A DNA stretch of 64,000 bases, from assembly GCA_003996215.1 (NCBI GenBank), contig QJPP01001423.1, forward strand, positions 62,001 to 126,000. The letters run 5' to 3'. The notes under the pieces were generated by a model, which did not search any database, was not told the DNA's origin, and saw only the letters and a list, made by a program, of their open reading frames with translations. Every line of letters starts with the position of its first letter. Within the stretch, counting starts at the first letter, position 1. This stretch comes from Jaltomata sinuosa. Taxonomy: Eukaryota; Streptophyta; Magnoliopsida; Solanales; Solanaceae. Of this stretch, positions 11,009 through 22,660 are shown one piece after another. A program made the position numbers and the translations under genes.

Positions 11009-13509
11009 ATGGAATCCGGTGATAAAAATGTTGGCAAGGGTAAAAGTTCATTTTTTGGTAGGGTAGGTAATGCACTAACCGGAAAAACTAAAGTCGGTAG
11101 TTCTTCTAAATCCAAATCTAACACTAGACAACAACCTCAATTAAGAATAAATACGGATGATTTTACACATGTTGATGAAACTCCTTTTAATATTGATAGA
11201 AATACTCAATTAGATCATGAATTTTTACAAACAAGGTTTGGTAATTTTAATGAAGAGCTAGATGAAGAAGTAGAATATGATAATGAATATGATGGTAATG
11301 ATACTTATGATGATGATGAAACAGAGCCGCCTACGGCTACTAGTCCCACTCCTGCTCCCGCTCCCACTCCCCCTCCCCCTGTACATCCTACTAGGGCTAA
11401 GCCAAAGGCTGAACGTCCTAAAAATTCTGTTGTGTGGCAATTTATGATTCAAAGTGATGATAAAACTCAAGCTATTTGTAAAGTATGTAAATCTGTTTTG
11501 AATCATACAACTACGGGAAAGTCGGGTGGGACGGGACATTTAAGAAATCATTTACTTAGATGTTGTAAAAATGAATTTTTGCAAGCCGTAGCTATAGCCG
11601 ATGCAAAAAAATATGGTACTCCCCTTCCCGATGCATCTGTAGGAGTAGGGGCCTCTAACATGATCCAATCACAGTTAAACCCTTCTAATGTTTCTGGCCC
11701 TAGTACACATCGTAGTTATAGTAGAGAAAGAGATCTTGAAGAATTAGCTAAAATGATTGTTCTTTGTGGCTTGCCTTTTAGTTTTGCTGAAAATCCCGGT
11801 TTTGTTCATTATATTCAAATAGTGTATAATCCTTCTTTCACAGGTTTTTCAAGAAATACTATTAAAAAAGCTATTTTTGATTATCAGGGACAACATGTCC
11901 ATTTTCTTCGTTGTTTATTTAACTATAATACTTGTAGAATGGCTATCACTTCTGATATGGGTCGTAGTCCTAATGGTAACGATTATTTTACTATTACTGG
12001 TCATTGGATTGATGAAAATTGGAACATGCAAAAAAGAATTTTAGGTTATAAATGTTGTGAAATGCTAAAAACCGGTAGTTACATAGCTCAAACTATTGTA
12101 GATGTTTTAGAATTTTATGAAATTTGTAATAAAGTAATTAGTGTCACCCTTGATAATGCTTCTAATAATACAAATGCTGTTGATAAACTAAAACCGGCAA
12201 TTTGCCCTATTTATATTGACGGTTTTCATATTAGGTGTGCTGCACACATATATAATTTAATTGTTAGAGATGGTGTAGCAATGTATAATAATGGTTGTAT
12301 AAAATGTGAAGCTGCATGCCATTTTATTTTTAAATGTCAAGTAAAGTCTAGGCGTGTAGAGTTTGAAAATCGGTGTCGTGAATTAGAACTCCCCCCTAGA
12401 AAAATTCCAAAAACTGTGTCTACTAGATGGAATTCTTTATATGAAATGCTTAAAGTTGCTTATGAATATAGAAAGCCTTTACAAATGGTTTGGAATGCTC
12501 ACAATTCAGATATTGATTATAGAATTACTGACACTGATTGGAAAGAAGTATATGAACTTAAAGAATTTTTAAAAGTTTTTTATTTAGCTACAAAACAAAT
12601 ATCTGGACTTTATTATCCAACTATTTGTTCAGTTTTACCAAATATATGTGCTATTTCTGATAAATTTTTTCAATACAAAAATATTCCACGGTTTAAAGAT
12701 TCTATTAATGCAATGATTAAAAAATTTAGAAAATATTTTATTCCTATTCCTCAAATTTATTTAACTGCTTGTTTATTAAACCCAACTTACAAAGAAATAG
12801 GTGCATCACGAATGGTTGAAAGAATATATTCAATTTAGATATTTTAGAGATTATATATCAACAAAGTATCCAAGGTGACGAAGTTGCCGAAGAGGACAAA
12901 TTACCTAGTTTGTCCGATGTTAAAGATAGCATAAGAATTGAAGCTAGAAAATTGTATGACTTGTATAATTCTAGTAGAATAAATGATGAAGTACATAATG
13001 TAGAACCTTCAAGTTCTAGGCGTAGATATTCAAATGAAGATGATATTGATGATATGATGGAAAATTATCTTGGTCTTACTTCTAATGAAAGGAATGATTT
13101 TGATGAATATCTTAATCAGGGAATGGAAAGCATTAAGGATGCACAAGGCAAACCTCAACTTTTGGAATGGTGGAAGACTCGCGGCAAGTCATTTCCAAAA
13201 CTTCAACCGGTGGTTCGAGATTTGCTAGCTATTCAAGCATCTTCAGTAGCTTCGGAGGGCGCTTTTAGTGCAGCAAGATATCAAATTGGGGAGCATAGGT
13301 ATTCATTAGCATCAGACAGCTTGGAGATATCGGTATTGTTTAGAGATTGGATCAATGCCGAGCGAAGGAATTATGGGCGTCCTAGTTTACCTGTCCAATT
13401 TGAATATGATATAGATAATATTTTGGTAAATTCTAGTGAAGACGGCATGGATGCATTGGAGGATCAAGCACAACAACCACTTCCAGAAAATGTTACCAGG
13501 AATTCTTAG
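11009..13509 (+). pseudogene. hAT transposase (BED finger, RICESLEEPER-like), one frameshift
   Basis: The first frame (11009-12838) gives 609 residues. It has a basic Ser/Lys-rich N-terminus, an acidic stretch near residues 82-105, a Pro-rich linker at about 113-127, and a BED-type zinc finger (C157, C160, H177, H181). The transposase core follows, with SDMGRSPNG, SVTLDNASNN, CAAHIYNLIV and STRWNSLYEML motifs typical of plant hAT proteins. The reading shifts by one base near 12830, then an open frame to 13509 (ATG at 12910) supplies the C-terminal dimerisation domain: ASEGAFSAARYQ and SVLFRDWINAERR. The total would be about 830 residues, matching hAT-2's 823-codon frame. There are no other breaks, so the copy was probably active recently. 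Confidence 0.88.
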
Positions 13510-13564
13510 AAACTCTACGTCAAGACTATTTTCAAGGATTCAAATATTAGTATGATAGTTCGAG

Positions 13565-13614
13565 GCCTAATTCAAACAGAACCCTTCCTAGAAAGGTGGC
13601 TGCGTAGATTAGGT
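13565..13614 (+). promoter_or_regulatory. conserved 3' stem-loop of hAT-1
   Basis: gcctaatt (13565-13572) pairs with gattaggt (13607-13614) and encloses a second hairpin, ccttc-cta-gaaagg. It lies just after the transposase stop. The same structure appears in hAT-2 with different bases in the outer stem, so pairing rather than sequence seems kept. It may act in 3'-end formation or as a terminal binding site. Confidence 0.55.
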
Positions 13615-14075
13615 CCTCTTCTAATATTTGTAATACAAATTGTATTATTTAATTTTTATGAATAAAATTATAGGCTATTCGCCTTAAATTTTTTTAATTA
13701 TTGTCTTCAATTTAATACAAGTCTTTTTTATATATTTCAATTTTTAAATGTTTCAAACTTAAGTTACAATTTCAAATTTAAAAAAGTTGTTTAACAAATG
13801 AAAGTTTGATATAGTTTAAAAAGATTCAAACTTAAATAAGTAAGTTATTAACTTAAGACTTAAGAGTTAAGACTTAAAAGTTTAAAAAGATTTTAAGAGT
13901 TTAAAATTTGAAATTTAAAGTTTTAAACTTTTAGAGTTTAAAATTTAAACTCTAAAAAAAATCTAATTTATTAAGTTATACTTTTAAAAGAAATATAAAA
14001 TAACTTATATATTTTGAAACTTTTTCAATTATAAATAACCGAATTTTAATTTAATTAAAATTAAAAAAAAAAAAA

Positions 14076-14277
14076 GACCGGGACCCGGTATACCGGTCCG
14101 GTCCCGGTCCGGTCCGGTCCCGGTAAGTACCGGTCCGGGACGAACAATGGGAAAAATCCCGGTAGTACCGGTACCGGTACCGTCCCGGTTCCCGGCCAAC
14201 CGGCGGAAGGATTCGCCGGTACCGGTCCGGTTCCGGTTAATACCGGTCCGGTACTACCGGTCCGGTTCCGTTGCCTG
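14076..14277. repeat. right subterminal CCGGT array of hAT-1
   Basis: The same CCGGT/ACCGG word array as at the left end, running to the right terminal repeat. An AT-rich stretch of about 400 bp (13680-14070) built of aaactt/aagttt words separates it from the transposase gene. Confidence 0.8.
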
Positions 14278-14471
14278 CCTTAGACCAAGAAATTATTGAG
14301 GAGTGGTATCTTTTTCAAGGTATTTATTAAGAACGCTCGTTGTTTTCTAGGAATGAGTAAATTTCTTAAGGAGTGTGTCTAAGTTAAAACAACCACTTAT
14401 TTAAAAACGGAGAGAGTATTTCTTAAGGATCATGCAAAGTCCAAAGTGGACAAGTAAATCTCCCTTCCAAG

Positions 14472-14673
14472 ACTACCCTTCAATCCCTTCGGGGATATCT
14501 GATAAAATTAGAACGATACAGAGAAGATTAGCATGCCCCTGCGCAAGAATGACACGCACAAATTGAGAAATGGTCCAAGAACTTTAATATGCTGTTATTT
14601 CTTTTTTTGTGTTTTTTTATATTATGTTTGTATTATTTTATAAATAAAATTTAAAAAAAAAAAACTACCCTTC
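14472..14673 (+). mobile_element. U6-headed retroposon with A tail and target duplications
   Basis: A U6 snRNA copy, about 70 bp of unrelated T-rich sequence and a run of about 12 A are bracketed by the direct repeat actacccttc (14472-14481 and 14664-14673). Poly(A) plus a 10-bp duplication is the signature of LINE-type target-primed reverse transcription. No U6 upstream element or TATA box is seen in the expected position and no T-run follows the U6 3' end, which argues against an original gene. Confidence 0.75.
14483..14580 (+). ncRNA. U6: U6 spliceosomal snRNA-like sequence (probable retropseudogene)
   Basis: Matches plant U6 from tcccttcggggat through gatacagagaagattagcat to gagaaatggtccaa. 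The ACAGAGA box and AGC triad are intact. Compared with the well-known plant U6 sequence there are about six substitutions, all C-to-T or G-to-A, and one missing G in the GGCCCC run. Functional U6 needs an upstream element, a TATA box and a U-run terminator; none is evident, so this is most likely a dead copy. Confidence 0.85.
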
Positions 14674-14691
14674 GTTGTCTACCTCTATTTA

Positions 14692-14994
14692 CTATTTCCT
14701 CTAGTCTATATTAACCAAATTTGTAAGGCAATGTACACTCATTAAGAAAAAAAATTAAAACATAAATTGAACAGTACTTTTCACTTTTGTCCTTTTAGTT
14801 ATTCTCAAACTAGAGGTTATAAAATCATAAATATGAGCAATTAACTCTCTTGAACTCATCACCTAGCAAATACAAATGAAGGGCAAAGATTAAAAAAAAA
14901 AAAAATTCAACAGCTTTCTTAAACATTGAATAATTAATTTATTTTGAATATTGAAAAAAGACTCAAAAATTCAATTATTATGAACTAGAGGGAG
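14692..14994. mobile_element. Stowaway-like MITE
   Basis: Left end ctatttcctctagtctatat after TA; right end atgaactagagggag before TA. The tips pair as imperfect inverted repeats. About 300 bp, AT-rich and non-coding. Confidence 0.6.
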
Positions 14995-14999
14995 TACTA

Positions 15000-15693
15000 G
15001 TTCTTCTTCAAAATACGAGATCAAGTTAACTTGAGGATCTAATAATTCGTGAACGATTTAATCATTTTTAATTTGTTAAGAGGATCGTGAGTTGAAATAC
15101 TTGCACGATTTAAAATGCTAAATTATTTCTTTATGTATTTCTTTATATTGAATATTAGTGCAGAAAAATCAAACAATTATTCGTGAAATGAAATAGAATT
15201 AGCGTGAAATTATATTTACAATACAATTACAGGTGCAATTGGAAACAAATTATTAAATCGAGCAAAAAACATACTCCTTTCATTTTATGTAATATGATGA
15301 TATTCTATTGGCGCAAAGTTAAAAATGAAAAAAGAAACTAATTCTACTTCCTCCATCCACAATAGTTAGTCATTTCCTAATGCATTTTTTAAAATATTAA
15401 ATTTATTAATATTCAAATGTGATATAAAAAATTATTATTTTATTATTGTTCCTTAAGAAATTGTTTAAAAGGCTATCTGATAACTGAAATTGAGCGTAAT
15501 TATATCACACAGTTTGACATGTTTATTTGATCAAGTAATTACTAGGTTAGCAGGTAACTGAGTGTATTTGAGAGGAGGTAATTACCCTCTCCAATTTTTG
15601 GGAAGGGGGGGTGAGGATTGATGGTAATTACGAATGATCGTTAAAACGAAGTTTGACGATATATAATCACATACTCCTTACTATATACTAGCC
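15000..15693. other. AT-rich DNA with MITE-end fragments
   Basis: Contains single MITE-like ends (tactcctttcattttatgta near 15270 and tacttcctccatccac near 15346) without clear partners. No gene found. Confidence 0.45.
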
Positions 15694-16013
15694 TATCTGG
15701 CCAAGCTTTTGGGAGGTCAAAAATACTTATTTTTAAAAAGGTAAGGTATTTGGCCAAGCTTTGAGAGAAAATAAGTGTTTCTGGGGAGTATCAGAAATGT
15801 TTTTCATAAGCTAAAAAAAATTGAAAAATACTTTTTTAAAAACACTTTTGAGAAAAATACACTTAGAAACACTTTTAAAAGGTTTGGTTGAACACTAATT
15901 ATTGCACAAAAATATTTTTAAAATTTATTGAATAAACACACTATTTTTCAACAAACTATTTTTTTTAAAAGCACTTTTCAAAATAAGTTACTTTTAAAAG
16001 TTGACTAAACCGT
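15694..16013. mobile_element. MITE-like inverted repeat element
   Basis: Begins tatctggccaagctttt and ends aaaagttgactaaaccgt. The ends are complementary with mismatches, and an inner copy of tttggccaagcttt lies near 15749. The interior is full of aagcacttttaaaa words. This ggccaagcttt-ended type occurs as MITEs in plants; the target duplication is not resolved. Confidence 0.45.
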
Positions 16014-16164
16014 CATGAAATTACTATAATTGTTTCCATAAATTAATCTATTGAGCTAGCGAGAGATATGGAGATTTAATGGTATATATATTGCAATTTT
16101 TGCATATGAATGTTACTGCTAATTGCTAGTGGGCATTTCACACTGTTTTACTCTATTAAAGTAA

Positions 16165-18176
16165 CTAGTGAAATAGTCTGTGTTTTGCACGATTATAAAA
16201 GAAGTATTTATTAACTTCTCTCTTACAAATTTAGATAAGATAAAAGAGATTAAAAAAAATATTTTATATATAGATACAAAACTTCATTATATATATTGAC
16301 GAAATTAAAAACATAATTATTTTTATGAAAAATAGAGCTTAGAGAAATTTCATTTTCATCGTCAAGACATTTTTATAAAGGCAAAAGAGGAAAAGTATTT
16401 TTAAAGAAATTTTTACTTTTGAATGTATAAGGGAGAATGAGGAGTTTTTGTGTTCTTCACAAGATTATTTTTGTCAATTTTAAAAGTTAATATTTTCTAA
16501 CAAGTGACATGTATTATTATCCTTTTATTACTTTTTTGTGTTACCTCTTATTTAGTTGAATATTATTTCAATTCTCATCTCACAATTTGATAAATAAGAA
16601 AACTTTTAAGATGTTTTTCAAAGCTTAAATTAAATCTCTAATCCCCCCCCCCCTCTCCCCTCCCCCTCCCTCTCCCTCTCCCTCTCCCTCCTCTGTGTCA
16701 TGTGGTAAATAAATATGTGTTACAAGTATTAATTTCTTCATAAATTTTGTAGACAAAATATAATCTCAAAACATATATTGATTCACGTAGGAGTGCAACT
16801 ATTCAGAAAATTAATCTAACATATGATTAAGTTCAATTTGAATTATTGCTCGCTATTTTCAATAACATTCGATGAAAAGGAAAAAAAATTATATCACATA
16901 TTTGTTTGAAAACACAAAGAAATTCTTCTTTAACTTACAATATTTTATACGAATTTAATTTTTAAAAGGTTGCAAGAAATGTCGAACTCCTCTTTCAATA
17001 ACTTAATATCACAAAAAACAAAAAAAATTAACACAAGTAATTACAAATTTAAATTTTTGTGTTAGTTTAGAATTCAGACTTAGCACAAGTTAAATGCAAA
17101 ATTTTAATAATTATAAAAATTTATCGACAAAATATAATAAACCTGGATAACATTAAATTAATTATGTAATTAAAAAATATGAAACTAATTATATTTATTT
17201 GATAAAATTATGTACAATTTTTATATCTTGAGCTTAGATCTGAGCTTAGCACTGACCACACGAAATTAGTATATCTAATATACGTTAATACATGTTCATA
17301 GTTACTTCATTTTATATATTAGATGGTAACCCTTTTGTTTTACTAAAAATATTATATTTGATTAAAGTAAATCCTGAAATTAAAATTTCAGAAACTAAAT
17401 GAAAAGAAAAAAATGAATAGTTAAGCTGAAGTATACTTTGGTATACCAACATCTCAGATATTCCATTTTCCATACGAAATAAAAATATTTAACCGAACAC
17501 TTCAAATTATGATTTTATGTGACAACTCCAATCATTTATTTGCTCAATTATAAAAAATTAAATAGAAATAAAATAAAATTTCTGTGGGACAATACAAATC
17601 TGAGAATATTATAAGAAAAATTTACCATACTTTTTTAATGTTATTATAGTATCAAGAAATTCATCAATTGGGAATAATATTTGTTCTTTAGCCCCAAGAA
17701 AATTAAAACGCTTGGTAATAGTACTATTTATTAAAGATCTTTTATTTTGTGTTTCTAATAGAAATATTGAGAATAATCTAACAACTGAGTGAAGTTTGCA
17801 AGAAAATATTTTAAAAATAAGGAAAGAAATATAGTGATTTTTTTCTTTATGGTAATCGTGAAAATTGACTTTCATATATAAAATCATAAATATTTTCTAA
17901 TCAGCAGTGAAAGCTATTTCAAATTCACTTGCTCATCTTATATGTATTATACACCTTAATTTTATTGTGAGTTTCACTTTTTCTCTATCAGAAAAGACAT
18001 TGTAATTTTTGATGTGAATTGATTGATTAAAAAGTAAAATTTATTTATTTGTATATATACAAAAATTAAAGAATACATTATACTTTTCAAATGAATAAAA
18101 AATTCAATATATATTAAATTCACAAAAAATAAAGTGAGAAAGTAGAGAAAAAGGATAATGTTTAGAGTCATTACAC

Positions 18177-18178
<2 letters not shown>
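16165..18178 (-). mobile_element. Helitron remnant, 3' end at 16165
   Basis: On the minus strand, ataatcgtgcaaaacacag...ttcactag|t ends at 16165. It matches base for base in layout the 3' ends at 21086 and 24652 (cgygcgaagcgcg hairpin, then actag/ctaa and T). The body should run rightwards; the 5' end is not certain and the TA array at 18179 is only a guess. The interior is AT-rich and stop-rich. A 92-codon minus frame at 17609-17887 has no family match and is not called. Confidence 0.4.
16643..16694. repeat. C/CT-rich low-complexity tract
   Basis: Poly-C passing into CCCTCT repeats. Confidence 0.85.

Positions 18179-18219
<41 letters not shown>
18179..18219. repeat. TA microsatellite
   Basis: About 20 uninterrupted TA units. 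Helitron 5' ends in this window start tctatatata, so this array may be an expanded Helitron tip. Confidence 0.9.
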
Positions 18220-18222
<3 letters not shown>

Positions 18223-21086
18223 GGTTCTAAGAATGATGACGTGGCGTTTTATATGGCCTCCATTCTTATTTATCTATTTTCTCCTTTTTTGCATTTTTTT
18301 CTCCTCTATTCTATTAATTTAGCTTATATTACATTAGAAAGCCTAAAAATCTATTGTCTCCTGAAAATTATTTTTATTAGTACTAATTAAACTAAATACT
18401 TAATGCATATTCATGATTATGTCTTTTGTTCTTCTTCATCAGTTTTACTCATCATATCTTCCGTTCATGGGTCAACAATTATTTAGATTAAACTTAATTA
18501 ACAATTAATTCATAATAATGTTTATACGTTTCAGGCTTCTTCCATGTATATATTTGTTGGTTTAGCTTAAATTTTCAATTCATATGTCATGCAGTGGTGT
18601 CAGCTTAGGCCTAAAAGTTTGATATTTTGTTTGCTCTCTCTTTCTCTTTGTATGCTTATGGTATAATTTGTAAATAAATATATATAGTTTAAATTGATTG
18701 TTTGATTTGTTTTTAATTATTTTGTTTTGAATGAAGATATGTATTATATACAGGGGCATATGAGCCAAAGGAAGAATGCTGGATTTTTACTTTGCATACT
18801 CGCTGTATTTTTTTTTTACTTTGTATAATCACAATTTGTTTTGTGAGATTTATGTATTATTAAATATTTTATTTTTAATTGAATTTGTTAGTTGTGCTAT
18901 CTTCCCAGCATATTCAAATGAAGTCATTATTTTACGGGCAAAGGTATGTCAATGTTTTGGTTGAAAACTTTTTACTTTTGAATACCTTAATTATTTTTAC
19001 TCGATATTTGCTAATTTTGCTGTTGTTTTGTGCTATGTCATCTACATCGAAGATCCTGGTATAATTCTGTAATATCTACCTCAATATTGAATGTGTTTCT
19101 CCTGAGGTAATTATATACCTCTCTAGATTCCTACTTCTTAATTTTATTTACGAAGTATAAATTATTCAAATTAGATATGTTCATGCATGAATATATATAG
19201 AGCGAAATAATCTTTTATGACCACTTATAAATTGAATTAAAAAAATAATATTTTTAAGTATTTTATCTTTTATATGGAAAAATGAAAATCTCTTAAAAAT
19301 GGATCTCATTTAATAAAAAATAAAACTAAAACAAGATTGTAAAATAACATGAGATGATCATTTGCCTAAACATTTACTGTGAAATTGAAATTCATAAATG
19401 ATTTTTATTATATTTGTACCAAACAATCATCAATCAAATATGAGTCATAATGTATATAATTCATTCGTTTCACTTTATTTGTCTAATTTTAATTTAACAC
19501 GATATTTAAAAAAAATCTCCATTTTATCCTAAAAACTCCAAAAAAAAAAACTTTCTTCATTATTAGCATTTGTTTTTGTGTAGAAATTCCTTTCTTTGTT
19601 CTTTCACAAAAAGTTTAAAAAAAAAGTACTGAAAGGTGAATTTTTTTCTCCCTCATTTATTTGGTCTTTACTTCTCATTTTAATTTGTAAATGCTTAATA
19701 ATAAATATAATAGTGTCATTACTTATTAAAAGATTATTTATTTAAATTTAGACTATTTAGGTCATGCATTTGACAAAGCTTTAAACAAATGATGAACTTT
19801 ATTTTCTCACTATTTGTTGGAATAGTATTTTGTTGTCATGATATTTTGCTGCTTTTCTTTTCTTTTTTTTAAATGAAATTTTCTATATCTTTTGAAAAAT
19901 AGGTGTTACTTTGATCCTTGAAAGGTTTTTTCTAAGAGTAGACATTGGGGAGTATTATAATATAGTAAAATAGTATAATTACACAAAATTATAAAAAATA
20001 GATTAACAATTTTTCAAAATTTAAAACATGATTAAAGAAACTCATAGAAAATAAAACTTCTAACATCATTTTACAAGTAGAAATAATGCAATGATATAAA
20101 AGTTATTATGAGATGCAAATCAACTCTAACATTTTAACTTCAAACAATAAAAGTATCACAATTTCTTAGAATATATGACTATACTATGCAATTTACCTCT
20201 CAAAAAATAATAATTAATAAACTATTAGTATTATAACTAAAACATCACTCTTTCATGAATAAAAAAATGCTTTCAAATAAAATAATATAATATGATAATT
20301 TTGAGACATAGGAACAAAAAACATGAAGACCAATGAGAAGTGAAGATGTAAAATTTGGCTATTTGAGGAACCAAAAACATGAAGACCAATGAGAAGTGAA
20401 GATGTAAAATTTGGCTATGTATTTTAAAAAAGAAATGTTAAGTGATATTCACCCTCACGATACTCTCAAATAGTAAATAAATAATTACTTATTCTCAACT
20501 TTCTTATTTCTACAGATGAAAAAAATTACTAAGTATCATTCATTTATTGAGATTTATGAGGATCAACAATGTTGATTAAGAAATTTGACACATAATTGGG
20601 TAGAACTGTTAGGCGAGCCCCGAGCGTTTGGCATTAGACGTGTTTGGGGCGTACGCTCGGGCGCTTAGGGCATAAGCCTCACAGGACTTAAGTCCCACAC
20701 GTGAGCCCCGAGGCGTTTTGGCAGTGCCCCACCCCGGGGTGAGCCCCGAGGCGAGCCTCAAGAATGCCTTTTAAAACACTGATATGTACATTTTAAATGC
20801 ACGGATAATTTATCGCGATTACAAAGTGATGACCGATCAAAAACTCTCAAAGTGAAAAGTAATTTTTATATAGAAATCATATATTTTACGGAGCTAATCA
20901 GAGTTGCCTCTCTTGCGATCATATTAACCGCAAATATTTTGACGATTCTCTTTTTTTGTAGTGTAATATTTCGCGCTCATATGTAATATTTTGGTGGTTC
21001 TTATAAAATATATAAATTCACATTTTTGAATCAAGATCAAAAGATTTAGTACTTTATAACCGCGCGAAGCGCGAATATATTCACTA
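18180..21086 (+). mobile_element. non-autonomous Helitron H1
   Basis: The 5' region after the TA array reads gaaggttctaag...gatgacgtggcg, close to the start of H2. The 3' end has the hairpin CGCGC-GAA-GCGCG (21061-21073), then ttcaCTAG followed by T at 21087, as Helitrons require. No Rep/helicase coding sequence is visible. A hAT-type MITE copy (19957-20781) lies inside. A MITE left end near 19444 (cgtttcactttatttgtcta) is also present. The 5' limit is approximate because the TC tip is obscured. Confidence 0.6.
19957..20781 (-). mobile_element. hAT-type MITE, left copy, end-truncated
   Basis: Inverted relative of 25139-26012, aligning over about 800 bp in opposite orientation. It keeps one terminus (ccttttaaaacactg at 20767-20781) and the GC-rich gagccccgaggcg subterminal block, but its other end stops at ataatatagtaaaatag without the terminal repeat. 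An internal 56-bp tandem duplication (about 20312-20423) is absent from the other copy. Confidence 0.65.
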
Positions 21087-21612
21087 GTTATACAAAATAA
21101 CAGACATTAATCAAAGGGAAGGAAAAGAAACTGGAACCCTAGGGGGTGTTGATGGAAAGAATCCCGCATCGATCAATACGAGTGTTTTTTTTTAACTAAT
21201 TTATTTTATTGGGAACCCACAAACGTGAAATCTTGAATCCGCTTCTGAAGAAAACTAAAATATTTAGTTATTAGGTAAAAACTTCTCTTATGTTAGGATT
21301 TGTAATTATTTATTTTTCCTATATGTTTTTACCTTTTCTATATTTTTCATTATCTTTTAATCATTTGTTTCATTTGAAAAGTTTCCTTCACGTGAATTAA
21401 ATTTAAAAGCTCTTAAATAATTATTCATAATTCAACGTGCATTAATCCTGAGTTAAAACTTTTAATATAGACTTGTAATCTTTTTAATTTTATGACTTTT
21501 TACAAGAGGTTTTATTTTTATACATCCTCATTTTTGTACATAAGAGATTTTAAAAAAATTAATTTCTTATATTTATTTTGCAAGTGATCAATAAATTTTA
21601 ATTCGTATGGAA
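21087..21612. other. spacer between Helitrons H1 and H2
   Basis: About 525 bp, AT-rich, no gene or repeat boundary recognised. Confidence 0.5.
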
Positions 21613-21734
21613 TCTATATATATATAAATGAGGGTTATAGACAAGGTGATGTGTCACTTCTCTATGACCTTCATTCATATTTATCTTTTTTCCCTTTTTT
21701 TTGAATTTTTTTCTTCATTCTTTTCATTATTTAA

Positions 21735-22660
21735 TTTATTTAATAATTGAAAAATATCATATTTATTATATCTAATTATATCTCATGAGTTACAAAAAAC
21801 CTCTATCTATTTGTATTCTTTACTTAAATAACATGTCTCCTCAACTTTCTTCTACTCAATTCTTATTATCTAACTAATCTATAAATAACATGATTCATGG
21901 AATTGTTGGTTGCACATTTTTATTTTTTTCCTCCTCTTTTTTTATTAGTGTATCTTTTTCTCTTTTCTTGTTAGTTTTTCTCCTTCATTATTTTTCATTC
22001 ACCATGTGTTTAATAATCAAAAATATGATATAGAAAAGATGATGTGATAATATAGTCATCACTTTGATGAAGATTATAGATATATTTTTTAAATTTTTTT
22101 TGTGTTATAATAGCCAAATAAAAGTTCATCAAGATGAAGAAGCAAGTTTGATAGTGGTATATCATTCATCAAAGGGAGATGGTCAAATTAGTTTTGTACA
22201 AGTTTATCAAGATGAAGAATGAAGTTTAATGGTGGTGAAAGATTCATCAAGAAAGATGATCAAATTGGGTTGGAAAGATAGAAGTTTAAATAATTTACAA
22301 ATATATATATATAGATAAACTTATTGTTGTTTATTTTAATATTTTCAATTAATTATTTCTTCAAATACAAGATATATATTCTCAAAGAACAAGACTCTAT
22401 TGTAAAGTTCTACATTTTGTGTATCAAGTGCAACATGAAATGATCTTCAATATATTATTTTATTGCAACATAAAATTTATAATTGGTATCATTATATAAA
22501 TTTTTACCTTTTAATCATGTAATTTATCTATATATATATATTATAATTGTGGTCTATCAAAGAAAATGTGACATAGTTTTTCGATCATAAATTCCTCTCT
22601 TTTGGCCTTTTTTCAACCCCTTTTTTCATTCAATCTTCTCCTTCTTCTTCTTCCTCTTCT
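21735..22660 (+). repeat. direct repeat copy 1 inside H2
   Basis: Colinear with 23283-24190 at an offset of about 1.52-1.55 kb; shared anchors include tgagttacaaaaaa, catgtgtttaataat, gatgaagatcrtagatatat and tataattgtggtcta. Non-coding. Confidence 0.75.

Larger units (their letters stand above)
10294..14283 (+). mobile_element. hAT DNA transposon, hAT-1
   Basis: A 3990-bp element. The termini share GGCWGGCAACGGAACCGG as inverted repeats and are flanked by a near-perfect 8-bp target duplication (accaagat at 10286-10293, accaagaa at 14284-14291), the hAT hallmark. It contains a GC-rich CCGGT array at each end, an untranslated leader, one transposase gene on the plus strand broken by a frameshift, a 3' stem-loop region and an AT-rich tail. 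The same organisation is seen in hAT-2 (40895-44890), so the two belong to one family. Confidence 0.88.
10182..14416. mobile_element. Stowaway-like MITE split by hAT-1
   Basis: The left arm (10182-10293) begins ctcctttcgttcctaaata after TA. The right arm (14284-14416) ends tatttaaaaacggagagag before TA. The two arms pair as terminal inverted repeats of one MITE of roughly 240 bp, and hAT-1 with its target duplication lies between them, so the MITE was present first. Confidence 0.7.

Noticed and set aside
14483..14580. Functional U6 snRNA gene
   Set aside because: No upstream sequence element, TATA box at the required distance or T-run terminator; flanking direct repeats and A-run indicate retroposition.
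17609..17887. 92-codon minus-strand frame as a small gene
   Set aside because: Phe/Ile/Lys/Asn-rich, no domain or homologue recognised, in AT-rich Helitron-like DNA.
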